Source: JAHFJA01 sp964357385 (GTDB taxonomy: Bacteria > Patescibacteriota > Patescibacteriia > JACQRZ01). From it: 32,403 bases of DNA. Location of the stretch: NCBI GenBank assembly GCA_964357385.1, contig CAYHKW010000002.1, forward strand, positions 1 through 32,403, written 5' to 3'. Position numbers and translations under genes: made by a program. Of this stretch, positions 7,563-15,531 are shown piece by piece. The notes below the pieces were generated by a model. The model worked only from the letters and a program-made list of their open reading frames with translations, searched no databases and was not told the DNA's origin. Position 1 is the stretch's first letter, and each line of letters starts with the position of its first letter.

Positions 7563-8486
7563 TTGTTAGAAGATCAAAAACAACCCATCATATATAAAAC
7601 ACTTGAGGAACGAAAACCTGAAACGGAGTATCGAAATCTCATGAGCAATATATATGAAAACGGAGAAGACGAGGAAGCATTTTGGCAAGGAGGCGGAGTA
7701 AAAACACTCAACAGTCAAATCATGCGGTTTGATATGAGTAATGGATTTCCGTTCACAACAATAAGAAATTTAAAGAGTGCTTTCTACTATGCACTTGCTG
7801 AATTAATTGCGTTTCTGAATGGCGTTCATACGTTGGATAAATATGTTGAATTTGGTGGAAATCCTAAATGGTGGGAAGCGTCAGTTACTGCAGAAAAATG
7901 TAAACCATTTGGTATTGAGCCAGGCGATTTTGGAAAAGGTTCATATGGACCCTCCCTCACAGATCGCTTGAAAGAAGGACAAGCCTTTAATCAAATTCCC
8001 ATGTGGTTGCAACAGCAAAGGGACTTCCCTGGTGGACGCACCCACATACTTACTACATGGTATCCGGAATACGACCTGGGTACCAAGGAACATCCTCGCA
8101 AAGTTGCCACAGCTCCGTGCCATGGAACTGTTGTAAAAACAACTATTAACCAAAAGACAAAAGAGTTGAATTTGCAACATGTCCAACGGGCAGCCGATGT
8201 GCCAGTAGGACTACCATTTAACATAGTCCAGTACGCCGCACTTGGAATGATGACAGCGCACTTGTTAGGATTAACGTTTAAAAAGTATGACTTTATCATT
8301 CTGGATGCTCATCTGTATGAAATACAATACAAAGCTGTATTAGAACTCTTGCAGAGAGAGAATCGTATTTCTCCTACTGTGAAACTTAAAAGGAGCGTAG
8401 ATGACATTTTTGATTTTCGTCCAGAGGATTTTACTTTAGAGGATTATAATCCTCACCCAGAGAAATTCGTAAAAACAGCATTCTAG
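7563..8486 (+). CDS. thyA: Thymidylate synthase, divergent ThyA type (TTG start)
   Basis: 307 aa. Methylates dUMP to dTMP using methylene-tetrahydrofolate. The start is TTG, with AAAAGGAGG about seven bases upstream. The nucleophile is C186 in TAPCHGTV; the dUMP-binding Asn is N220 in GLPFNIVQYA, and His/Tyr of DAHLYEIQ are kept. Departures from canonical ThyA: the phosphate-binding RSxD is R209-A-A-D212, the double Arg before the central strand is R159-Thr, and the YGxQWR segment reads SYGPSL. N220 argues for a uracil substrate rather than cytosine (dCMP hydroxymethylases have Asp). Being in one operon with folA favours true thymidylate synthase; another pyrimidine C5-modifying activity is a less likely alternative. 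Confidence 0.9.
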   Translation: MLEDQKQPIIYKTLEERKPETEYRNLMSNIYENGEDEEAFWQGGGVKTLNSQIMRFDMSNGFPFTTIRNLKSAFYYALAELIAFLNGVHTLDKYVEFGGNPKWWEASVTAEKCKPFGIEPGDFGKGSYGPSLTDRLKEGQAFNQIPMWLQQQRDFPGGRTHILTTWYPEYDLGTKEHPRKVATAPCHGTVVKTTINQKTKELNLQHVQRAADVPVGLPFNIVQYAALGMMTAHLLGLTFKKYDFIILDAHLYEIQYKAVLELLQRENRISPTVKLKRSVDDIFDFRPEDFTLEDYNPHPEKFVKTAF

Positions 8487-8500
8487 ACGGAGGGTTATAA

Positions 8501-8938
8501 ATGGAAACTGATGAACGCTTAGTATATCCGGAAAATGGACGAACTCCAGAATACACAAAACAGCTTGAAGAAATCAATGAAGCAGGCAATTGTCCCTTTT
8601 GTCCCGAAAATCTGAAACAATACAAAAAGGAGCCTATCATACGTGAAGGAACCTACTGGCTTGTAACTGCAGTAGATTTTCCCTATGAAGGTGCCAAAGG
8701 GCATTATATGTTCATTGCAAAAGAGCATTTGACAGACAAACGACAGTTACGCCGTCATGCGCAACTTGAATTATTTGAACATATATTCTGGCTTGAAGAA
8801 ACGTATGGTTTAAAAAACCATACACTCATCTTTCGTTCCGGAGGGCCCGATACAGGAGCTACCGTTGCGCATCTCCATGCTCAACTGGTATCGGCAAAAA
8901 GCAATCTCGAAAAACCAATTATTACTCGAATCGGGTAA
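8501..8938 (+). CDS. HIT-like hydrolase/transferase with HxHxQ motif
   Basis: 145 aa. A CPFC pair (C31, C34) suggests a structural metal site, and the signature VAHLHAQLV (122-130) is H124-L-H126-A-Q128, so the third triad His is Gln. This is the pattern of the GalT/Ap4A phosphorylase branch of the HIT superfamily. Substrate is unknown: dinucleoside polyphosphates or a nucleotide-sugar are possible. A good Shine-Dalgarno (GGAGG near 8491-8495) precedes the ATG, 14 bp after the thyA stop, so it belongs to the folA-thyA operon. It ends 10 bp from a convergent gene with no visible terminator. Confidence 0.85.
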   Translation: METDERLVYPENGRTPEYTKQLEEINEAGNCPFCPENLKQYKKEPIIREGTYWLVTAVDFPYEGAKGHYMFIAKEHLTDKRQLRRHAQLELFEHIFWLEETYGLKNHTLIFRSGGPDTGATVAHLHAQLVSAKSNLEKPIITRIG

Positions 8939-8948
8939 GCGTTGGAAC

Positions 8949-9803
8949 CTATTGAAGCGGTACGTAGATAATCTCTATGTCCGCTTCTTTTAATATTGAT
9001 TCGGCATCAAGAGCGGAATATCCTTGCGAATAGTAGACACTATTGATCCCTGCATGCTTTATGAGGCGTGCACATGTCGGACATGGAAACGTGCTGGCAT
9101 ATATCGCGGATCCCTTTAGACTTATCCCTTCTCGAGCAGCTGAAGCTATGACACCAGCCTCTGCATGAATGCTCGTATAATAGTGTGGTCCCTGACCCAC
9201 ATCATAATTATTTCGTGGATCACCAAGAGCATACGGTGAGTGAGCATCGGGCATATGACGATTATGTCCACTGAACAACACTTCGCCATCTTTAACAAGC
9301 ACCGCCCCAACTTGGCGCCACCAATCTGAACTCTGATCTGCAGCAATCTTTGCCATAGAAACAAAAGAAATATCATTGCTGTCTCGCGACACTTTTCTGT
9401 CTGGGCTTATTTCATATTCTTTTTCAGTAATCTTTTTATCCCATCGGAGAAAAATATTTTTAATATCCATCTTATGATTTGAAAAATATCTACTTACAAT
9501 CTCGTCAGTAATATCTTCATCGGGCGCAATAAGTTGTAAAGATTTATTCAAAGCAAGCTCCTTTGCAATTACTGGCGTGAGCTCATTGACTGACGGAAGG
9601 ATATTCAAAGCCATGATCGCCGCGTTCATTGTTGTGGTATCTAATGCTCGGATATCACGCCCATAATACGGCTGATCGATTGCAATCTCACGTATCATAC
9701 TATCCCCTATCAAATACAAATCATGCGGATATTCTCTAAAGAGCTTTATATATCCACTATGGAGAACAGGAACATATGCGATAAGAATGGGGTTATTCGG
9801 CAT
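8949..9803 (-). CDS. dCMP/cytidine-type deaminase with N-terminal degenerate nucleotidyltransferase-like domain
   Basis: 284 aa. The C-terminal half (about 145-284) is a zinc-dependent deaminase of the dCMP deaminase/ComE group: H213-A-E215 (zinc ligand and proton shuttle) and P240-C241-P-T-C244, with the usual GAVLVKDGEVLFSGHN start. The N-terminal about 125 residues (ILIAYVPVLHSGYIKLFREYP...) resemble the first strand-helix of an HxGH nucleotidyltransferase, but the signature is H15-S-G-Y18, so the second His is lost. The domain assignment there is inference. Its start overlaps the intact HxGH nucleotidyltransferase gene by 11 bp, suggesting the two act together. The deaminase substrate (dCMP or another cytosine compound) cannot be fixed from sequence. 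Confidence 0.8.
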   Translation of the reverse strand: MPNNPILIAYVPVLHSGYIKLFREYPHDLYLIGDSMIREIAIDQPYYGRDIRALDTTTMNAAIMALNILPSVNELTPVIAKELALNKSLQLIAPDEDITDEIVSRYFSNHKMDIKNIFLRWDKKITEKEYEISPDRKVSRDSNDISFVSMAKIAADQSSDWWRQVGAVLVKDGEVLFSGHNRHMPDAHSPYALGDPRNNYDVGQGPHYYTSIHAEAGVIASAAREGISLKGSAIYASTFPCPTCARLIKHAGINSVYYSQGYSALDAESILKEADIEIIYVPLQ

Positions 9804-10377
9804 GCCGTATTTTATTCATGAATTCATCAACCGCTTTTTTAATTTGTTCTGCCATCTGGAGAGCACCTTCAATAGTTAGTAGTCTGATGCGAGCTGACGT
9901 TGAGGTTATGGCCTGTGGTGGAAGGCACACAATTTGCCCGCAATCACTCCCGTACTCTATCGCCATTTCGTGAGTAAAATCCTTTGTACTCTCTGATACG
10001 ATAAGAACATCTGGCTTGATCAGACGAATCAGATCTCCTGCCTCATGATACTCATGACGAAGCGTAACAATATCGACATGGCGAAGATGCATTAGCATAC
10101 CAAGACGCTCCACTTCCGGCACGATGTGACGAAGATGACCCTTTCGTTTTTTAGTAAGATTATCAGAATCAACACCGACTATCAGCAGATCCCCATATGA
10201 TTTTGCTTTTTTTAGATATAATGCATGGCCTTCATGAATAAGATCATACACTCCTTGTGTTAGTACAATTTTGCGACCAACACTCTTAAGTTCCTCAACC
10301 GTACTCTTTAATTCATCATAATTTGCAATATGCATGGGGGCGTCCAAAATGCGTGACACGATGTCTTGTGCTGCCAT
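9793..10377 (-). CDS. HxGH-family nucleotidyltransferase (RfaE/TagD-like)
   Basis: 194 aa. Transfers a nucleotidyl group from NTP to a phosphorylated substrate, releasing pyrophosphate. Core starts at IVLTQGVYDLIHEGHALYLKKAK, with H48-E-G-H51; the second signature is near 157-164 (ITSTSARI), equivalent to the ISST-R motif. Between them are GDLLIVGVDSDN and the R-rich helix with PEVERLGML, as in glycerol-3-phosphate cytidylyltransferase and heptose adenylyltransferase. Substrate is unknown. It is preceded by the ASCH gene (4-bp gap) and overlaps the deaminase gene by 11 bp. Confidence 0.85.
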   Translation of the reverse strand: MAAQDIVSRILDAPMHIANYDELKSTVEELKSVGRKIVLTQGVYDLIHEGHALYLKKAKSYGDLLIVGVDSDNLTKKRKGHLRHIVPEVERLGMLMHLRHVDIVTLRHEYHEAGDLIRLIKPDVLIVSESTKDFTHEMAIEYGSDCGQIVCLPPQAITSTSARIRLLTIEGALQMAEQIKKAVDEFMNKIRHAE

Positions 10378-10381
10378 ATAA

Positions 10382-10804
10382 CTATAGTGTTATGTTTCCG
10401 ATACTCTCCACACTCACCCACGCGGACGCCATACCAAACCCTTTCTTATTAATTTGAAATGGGCTCACAGGTTCGGGATTATTGAGACGTATAAGAATAC
10501 AATACCGTGGAGTCCTACCCCATGTTAGCGGATCATTGTTAACCAGGCAAATATCGTTGCCGTATTCTTTGATAATCGCAACAATGTCTTGAACTGAAAT
10601 AATCTCAAACTGCATTACTTCACCTATCTTTGCCTTAACGGTAATCTGCTCACCACTATTTTTAAAATACACTGTATCCCCTGCTTTGATATGATTCCAA
10701 GGTAATCGTCGTGTCTGATACCATCGTGACTCTATTGTTTTTTGCCCTGAAAGAATCTTGGGGATGAGATTCCAGGATTTCTTCATGATCGCTACATGAT
10801 CCAT
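10382..10804 (-). CDS. ASCH-domain protein
   Basis: 140 aa. ASCH domains have a PUA-like beta-barrel and bind RNA or modified nucleosides; one small branch (YqfB) hydrolyses N4-acetylcytidine. Visible signature: ILSGQKTIESRWYQTR (residues 18-33), the G-x-K-x-x-E-x-R motif, followed by AGDTVYFKNSGEQITVKAKIGEV. The C-terminus has a WGRTPRYCILIRL strand. It is longer than YqfB and the function is not known. It lies 11 bp after the helicase and 4 bp before the nucleotidyltransferase. Confidence 0.8.
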   Translation of the reverse strand: MDHVAIMKKSWNLIPKILSGQKTIESRWYQTRRLPWNHIKAGDTVYFKNSGEQITVKAKIGEVMQFEIISVQDIVAIIKEYGNDICLVNNDPLTWGRTPRYCILIRLNNPEPVSPFQINKKGFGMASAWVSVESIGNITL

Positions 10805-10815
10805 AGAGTTTTGGA

Positions 10816-12180
10816 CTACAATCCCATCTGGTTCAAAAATTGACTCACCTGCCTATCGATCCAGCAAAAACGTTTTTCGATAGGTTTTCGTAAAACAAGG
10901 CCTTCCAATGAAGTGCAACGACTTAAAGCAACATAAGTCTGACCGGCTGAAAACGCTCCGCGCTCCATATCAACAATCACCCGCTCAAATGTTTTTCCCT
11001 GACTCTTATGAATGGTAATTGCCCATGCCAGTTTCAAGGGGTATTGAGTAAAGGATGCCACTGCTTCTGAGGTAATATTTCCTGCTGTATTATCAAAAGA
11101 AAAACGAAAGAGATCCCATCGATGACGCTTCACCGTAACAAGGTTGCCATTTTCTAAACGCACAAGAATTTCAGATTCATTTTCTTCATCATCATCTGAC
11201 TCCTCATCGCCAAATACCGCGTTGACCTTCATATTAGTAATATTCTCAATGACACCGATAGAACCATTCACCCACTGACTTTCAGGGTCATTATTGAGAA
11301 GCATAACCTGTGCTCCTTTTTTGAGACGGAGAACCGTATCAGTCGGCAAATCACGCTCTTCCATTGAGCCTTTGATAGTTCCGATGAATGTGCATTCACG
11401 GCCGGGGCGCTTAGCAAGCTCTTCGCTATTAATTTCCGCTGCATTTTTGTTCGTGGTGGTGAGGGTGATATAGCCTGAGGTTGGACCCGGTTCAAACAAG
11501 CGATTAACCCTCGTATTTAATTCCTCAAGATGAGCTCGGGTAACGGTCGTATCACGAATCGCGTTAAGTATGGAAATAAACTGGGTGTCGCGCTGACGGT
11601 AAATAGTATCCAGCTGGAACGATGCTATGTCAAAATCAGTAACCGTGTTAAAAAGATTGTGGTCCTGCGCCCACCCTTTTGCCGAAAAAAAGTACGGAGT
11701 TTCATAAAAATCACTGAACATTTCCTTTTCCTGTGCCGTAACGACGGGTGGCAACTGGTACAGATCCCCTATCATAATCATCTGTACGCCGCCAAAAGCA
11801 ACATGTTTTGTTTTACCCTTTATGCGCATAAATTGATCAACGCAGTCTAAGAGATCAGCGCGCACCATTGATATTTCGTCAATCACGATCGCATCAAGAT
11901 TTTTGTAAATATCATCAGCATTTGATTGTGCTGATTTTTTTGCTTTTAAAATCGTAACATCGGGCTTAAACCCAAAAAAAGAGTGAATCGTTTGTCCTTT
12001 TACATTGATTGCGGCAACCCCCGTCGGTGCCAGGACAACGATTTTTTTCTTGGTGTTATTTCGGAAATGATCGAGTAACGTTGACTTTCCAGTCCCCGCT
12101 CGCCCTGTAAGAAAAATATGCCGTGAAGTATTCTCCATGGCATCGAGTGCTGTTTTGAATTGTTCGTTTATTTCAATCAT
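10816..12180 (-). CDS. Pif1/RecD-like SF1 DNA helicase
   Basis: 454 aa. ATP-dependent 5'-3' helicase of the Pif1/RecD2 class. Motif I GRAGTGKST (26-34), Ia PTGVAAINVKGQTIHSFF (52-69), II DEISM (101-105), III GGVQMIMIGDLYQLPP, and C-terminal motifs V/VI (AITIHKSQGKTF and TYVALSRCTSLEGL) are all present, so it should be active. Residues around 310-330 form an acidic insertion (DEESDDDEENESE) within the domain 2B-like region. It follows the ABC permease by 19 bp and heads a helicase-ASCH-nucleotidyltransferase-deaminase run. Confidence 0.93.
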   Translation of the reverse strand: MIEINEQFKTALDAMENTSRHIFLTGRAGTGKSTLLDHFRNNTKKKIVVLAPTGVAAINVKGQTIHSFFGFKPDVTILKAKKSAQSNADDIYKNLDAIVIDEISMVRADLLDCVDQFMRIKGKTKHVAFGGVQMIMIGDLYQLPPVVTAQEKEMFSDFYETPYFFSAKGWAQDHNLFNTVTDFDIASFQLDTIYRQRDTQFISILNAIRDTTVTRAHLEELNTRVNRLFEPGPTSGYITLTTTNKNAAEINSEELAKRPGRECTFIGTIKGSMEERDLPTDTVLRLKKGAQVMLLNNDPESQWVNGSIGVIENITNMKVNAVFGDEESDDDEENESEILVRLENGNLVTVKRHRWDLFRFSFDNTAGNITSEAVASFTQYPLKLAWAITIHKSQGKTFERVIVDMERGAFSAGQTYVALSRCTSLEGLVLRKPIEKRFCWIDRQVSQFLNQMGL

Positions 12181-12199
12181 GATCTAAGTCCTTGTTAAG

Positions 12200-12976
12200 T
12201 TACTGCTTCAGCCCTAATCCTTTTTTAAGCAGATAGAGGTTAATGAGCGTCAAAATTATTGCCAATCCAAACAACACTGCAAATGATGTGCTCAAGGACA
12301 CATCAGACACACCGGTAACGCCATAGCGAAATCCATTGATGAGGTAGAAGATAGGATTCGCATACATGAGGGTATGCCATATGCCTGTTAAACTTTCGGT
12401 TGAATAAAATACGCCACCCAAATACACCAAGGGTGTCAGCACAAATGTCGGAACAATCATGATGCCGTCAAAACTTTTTGCATAGATACCATTGATCAAC
12501 CCAGCAAGAGAAAAAATAAGTCCAGTGAGGAGAAGAAACAAAACAACAATAGCAATGTTTGCTAATGCCAGATGGGTAAATAAAAATGAAATCATAAGCA
12601 CCAAAAGACCGACAAGCGTACCGCGAATAATCCCCGTAGTGACAAACGCAGAAATAATAACCCATGGCGGTGTGGGAGAAACCAGTATCTCATCAATGTT
12701 TCTTGAAAAGAACTTTGACATAAAAAACACCATCGCCACATTGGTAAAGGAATTCGTCACTACCGCAAGCATCACAAGACCGGGCACCACAAACGCAATA
12801 TAGGGCAGGCCTTCAATATCGCCGATACGCGATCCTAAAAAAGCACCGAAAATTAAAAAGTACAGCACCGATGTTATTACCGACGGTAAAAACGTCTGTG
12901 TCCATATGCGAAATACGCGGATCAACTCCTTGCGCACAATGGTGTAATACGAGATAAATAATCCTTGCAAATTCAT
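12200..12976 (-). CDS. ABC-2 type transporter permease
   Basis: 258 aa membrane protein with about six hydrophobic segments (for example SVITSVLYFLIFGAFLG, YIAFVVPGLVMLAVVTNSF, IAIVVLFLLLTGLIFSLAGLI and FAVLFGLAIILTLINLYLL). The PTFVLTPLVYLGGVFYS segment and the preceding helix are typical of the YadH/NodJ/DrrB group of exporters. It starts 1 bp after the ATPase stop, forming a two-gene exporter. The substrate is not predictable; relatives export lipids, polysaccharides or drugs. Confidence 0.92.
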   Translation of the reverse strand: MNLQGLFISYYTIVRKELIRVFRIWTQTFLPSVITSVLYFLIFGAFLGSRIGDIEGLPYIAFVVPGLVMLAVVTNSFTNVAMVFFMSKFFSRNIDEILVSPTPPWVIISAFVTTGIIRGTLVGLLVLMISFLFTHLALANIAIVVLFLLLTGLIFSLAGLINGIYAKSFDGIMIVPTFVLTPLVYLGGVFYSTESLTGIWHTLMYANPIFYLINGFRYGVTGVSDVSLSTSFAVLFGLAIILTLINLYLLKKGLGLKQ

Positions 12977-12977
12977 A

Positions 12978-13901
12978 TTATTGTTTACTGTCGGTAAGCC
13001 TTAAAAACACTTCTTCAAGCCGGCCGCTCTTGTTTCGTATCGTAACGACCGCTATGGTATGCCGCTCCAACAAAAGAACCACATCGGACAGTCTTTGTTC
13101 TTTTGCTAAGTCCACTTCAATCGTGTGTTCGTCAACTCTTCGCGCGTTATACATACCCAATGTAGAAATTACCGCATCGGGTATGGCCGCTGTGCAATCG
13201 AGAATCAATGTTTCATGCTGTAGCTTGCTCAAGAGTTCCTTCATAGTACCATGAGCAATAATGCTTCCTTTTTGAATGATGGCAATGTTATTGCATAGCT
13301 GCTCTGCTTCTTCCAAGTAATGCGTCGTAAGAAGAATCGTAACCCCCTGCGCGGTCAGCGTCTTAAGAAATTCCCACATGCCGTGCCGAAGTTCAACATC
13401 CACCCCTGCGGTTGGTTCATCGAGAATCAAAAATCGAGGCTCGTGGATAAGCGCACGCGCGATAAGCAGCCGCCGTTTCATTCCCCCTGAAAGCCGTAGT
13501 GATATCTCGTTACGTTTTTCATACAAACCAAGTTTTTTCAATAGCTCTTCCGCACGAGGAAGTGCGACACGACGAGAAATACCATAATAACCAGCCTGGT
13601 TGACGACGATATCAATCACTTTTTCAAAAATATTAAAATTCATCTCCTGGGGAACAAGACCAATATGCTCACGGGCTTTTTCTGGCTCTTTTTGGATATC
13701 TACTCCAAACACCTGAACAGTGCCTCCTGTCATCGTAACAAGTCCAGTCGTCACCCCAATCAACGTTGTCTTGCCCGCACCATTGGGACCCAGCAATGCA
13801 AAAAAATCACCAGCGGGAATTTCTAATGAAACACCTGATAGTGCGTGCGTACCGTTTGCATAGGTTTTCTGTAGGCCTTGTATTGAGAGTGCTGGTTTCA
13901 T
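12978..13901 (-). CDS. ABC transporter ATP-binding protein (YadG/NodI/DrrA-like)
   Basis: 307 aa. Walker A GPNGAGKTT (near residue 39), Q-loop VPQEMNF, signature LSGGMKRRLLIARAL, Walker B RFLILDEPTAGVD and switch His in TTHYLEEAEQ are all intact. The C-terminal 80 residues match the regulatory extension of the DrrA-type ATPases (ending in LEEVFLRLT). The promoter at 13911-13938 puts transcription only a few bases before the ATG at 13901, so the message may be leaderless. It probably drives the permease and possibly the four genes after it. Confidence 0.95.
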   Translation of the reverse strand: MKPALSIQGLQKTYANGTHALSGVSLEIPAGDFFALLGPNGAGKTTLIGVTTGLVTMTGGTVQVFGVDIQKEPEKAREHIGLVPQEMNFNIFEKVIDIVVNQAGYYGISRRVALPRAEELLKKLGLYEKRNEISLRLSGGMKRRLLIARALIHEPRFLILDEPTAGVDVELRHGMWEFLKTLTAQGVTILLTTHYLEEAEQLCNNIAIIQKGSIIAHGTMKELLSKLQHETLILDCTAAIPDAVISTLGMYNARRVDEHTIEVDLAKEQRLSDVVLLLERHTIAVVTIRNKSGRLEEVFLRLTDSKQ

Positions 13902-13910
13902 AGTACGACT

Positions 13911-13938
13911 ATCATACCCGATGTGCGTGGTTTTGCAA
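13911..13938 (-). promoter_or_regulatory. Promoter of the ABC exporter operon, almost no leader
   Basis: Minus strand: TTGCAA (13933-13938), 16 bp, TATGAT (13911-13916). With a usual 6-7 nt to the start point, transcription begins near 13904, leaving about 0-4 nt before the ATG at 13901. Confidence 0.65.
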
Positions 13939-13947
13939 GTATATGAA

Positions 13948-13979
13948 TTACCACTATCAAAAGCGGTTCTATGTGGTAA
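13948..13979. repeat. Inverted repeat between amidotransferase and ABC genes
   Basis: Arms TTACCAC (13948-13954) and GTGGTAA (13973-13979), perfect 7-bp arms with an 18-nt loop. No T-run follows on the minus strand, so it is a weak candidate for a terminator of the operon ending at 13999, or an operator. Confidence 0.35.
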
Positions 13980-13998
13980 GTAATTTTATTCTCTATTT

Positions 13999-14565
13999 TT
14001 AACTGCGAACAATAATCCTCAAAAAATTTTGAAATATTTCATTGCCATAACTTCTCTCTCCAAACATTTCAGGATGAAATTGTACTGCATAAATAGGCCT
14101 CGTTTTATGCTTAAACGCTTCGATTCCATCTTTTGAACGCGCAAGCACTGTCATCTCATCAGTCGGCTCCTTAACAACCCAACAATGACTCTCAAACACC
14201 TGAAAAGATGCAGTATCAAATAATAGTTCACCTGGTTCAGTAGCTTGAATATCCACCATACCATGCTCTTTTGCTTCCATGCGCTCAAGTCTTCCACTAA
14301 AAACATGGGCAATCAATTCAAAGCCGAAACAGATTCCAAAAATTGGCTTTTGAGAATTTTTAACAAGATCAATCTCCTTTTGAAATTGTCTCTCGTTCCC
14401 AATCAGAGGAATATCATGGCCTCCAGAAAGAACAAATATATCAAAATCTTTAAGATCTAGCGAATCCAACTCGAAATATTTAGCCACTTCAACAGTGTGC
14501 CCAAAAAGAAGATTTTTAAGCTGAGGAAGATAACTTGTACCGTTGTCTATGAGTAAAATATTCAT
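13999..14565 (-). CDS. Class I glutamine amidotransferase-like protein
   Basis: 188 aa, a stand-alone GATase1 domain. The nucleophile elbow is PIFGICFGFELIAH with C79, and the His-x-Glu pair is H164-P-E166 in VQFHPEMFG, so the triad is complete. The N-terminus ILLIDNGTSYLPQLKNLL and LSGGHDIPL are as in TrpG/GuaA-type domains. No partner synthase is adjacent, so it may hydrolyse a gamma-glutamyl compound or serve a distant partner. It starts 2 bp after grpB and is the last gene of the operon starting at hicB. Confidence 0.88.
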   Translation of the reverse strand: MNILLIDNGTSYLPQLKNLLFGHTVEVAKYFELDSLDLKDFDIFVLSGGHDIPLIGNERQFQKEIDLVKNSQKPIFGICFGFELIAHVFSGRLERMEAKEHGMVDIQATEPGELLFDTASFQVFESHCWVVKEPTDEMTVLARSKDGIEAFKHKTRPIYAVQFHPEMFGERSYGNEIFQNFLRIIVRS

Positions 14566-14567
14566 AG

Positions 14568-15098
14568 CTATCTTTCAAGGTGTTTATCTGATTGCGCTCT
14601 ATTCAAAACCTTCTGCACAAATTCGCTTTTTCCCTGATTGTATATTTTGCTTCGTGACAAATCGTCAAAATCCGATTCAGGAGTTTTAGATAAATTTTTT
14701 AGTTTGAGGTCCTGGTATTCTTTTACCACATCAGGGTGGGTGCGTAAATAATCGCGAAATGTTATGTTCCGATTCCAAAACGTATGCTGGGGACATGCAA
14801 TCGAAAGATGGTACTCAACCGGATTTCCTTTCCTGAAAAATATACGCTCTACTGATGACATATCCGACTTGTATTCGTAGCCTAGAGATTCTACTTTTTT
14901 TACAAAATATTCAATACCCTCGATCGAATCAACCAAGACAGCCATATCGATGATCGGCTTTGCGGAAAGTCCTGGAATGGCAGTACTACCAATATGCTGG
15001 ATGTCGATTACATCACTTCCAAGAACATCGCGAATGCGTTGCGATTCCTGTACGTACTTTTCTGTCCATTGCGGATTGTATTCTTGGAAGTGGATCAT
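14568..15098 (-). CDS. GrpB family protein (UPF0157, nucleotidyltransferase fold)
   Basis: 176 aa. Signature YNPQWTEKYVQESQRI, IQHIGSTAIPGLSAKPIIDM and the HLSIACPQHTFWNRNITFRDYLRTHP stretch are the GrpB/UPF0157 pattern. GST followed by the D-x-A (IDMAV) pair is reminiscent of nucleotidyltransferase active sites. The family has no settled function; some members are fused to CoA kinase in other bacteria. 18 bp downstream of the Nudix gene, 2 bp upstream of the amidotransferase. Confidence 0.9.
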   Translation of the reverse strand: MIHFQEYNPQWTEKYVQESQRIRDVLGSDVIDIQHIGSTAIPGLSAKPIIDMAVLVDSIEGIEYFVKKVESLGYEYKSDMSSVERIFFRKGNPVEYHLSIACPQHTFWNRNITFRDYLRTHPDVVKEYQDLKLKNLSKTPESDFDDLSRSKIYNQGKSEFVQKVLNRAQSDKHLER

Positions 15099-15116
15099 AT
15101 CTCTGATATTTTTACA

Positions 15117-15527
15117 CTATTCAAATGAAGGCCTAAAACCAGTATTATACAGATTTTGTGTCGCCAAAAAGAGCGGCTGTGGCAGTTCGTCCCAATCGAA
15201 CCAATCCCACCGCTCGCATTTGTCTGGTTCATTATTAATAACATCACCCGCATCATACTCCGCAACCATAATGATGGTCACATAATGCTTCCCGTCTATT
15301 GGAAAGATATCATTTGTTGCTGTCGCAAAACGGACATTTTTTATACGAATACCTGCCTCTTCATCTGTCTCTCTTCGCGCGCATTCTTCCCAAGATTCTC
15401 CAAAATCCAAGTGACCGCCAGGGAAGCACCAAGTCCCGGCCCCATGACTGCCAATACGTTTACCGACCAGCACTTTTCCTTCTTTTACAATGATGACTCC
15501 AAGTCCAACACGAGGATTATTTTCCAT
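15117..15527 (-). CDS. Nudix hydrolase (NUDT15/MutT-like)
   Basis: 136 aa. The full Nudix box G-x5-E-x7-R-E-x2-E-E-x-G begins at GGHLDFGESWEECARRETDE, preceded by GTWCFPGG, and the protein starts PRVGLGVIIVKEGKVLVGKRIGSHG, very like the NUDT15/NTP pyrophosphohydrolase group. It probably cleaves nucleoside triphosphates or capped nucleotides; the preferred base cannot be read from sequence. 4 bp after the comB-like gene. Confidence 0.92.
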   Translation of the reverse strand: MENNPRVGLGVIIVKEGKVLVGKRIGSHGAGTWCFPGGHLDFGESWEECARRETDEEAGIRIKNVRFATATNDIFPIDGKHYVTIIMVAEYDAGDVINNEPDKCERWDWFDWDELPQPLFLATQNLYNTGFRPSFE

Positions 15528-15531
15528 AATA

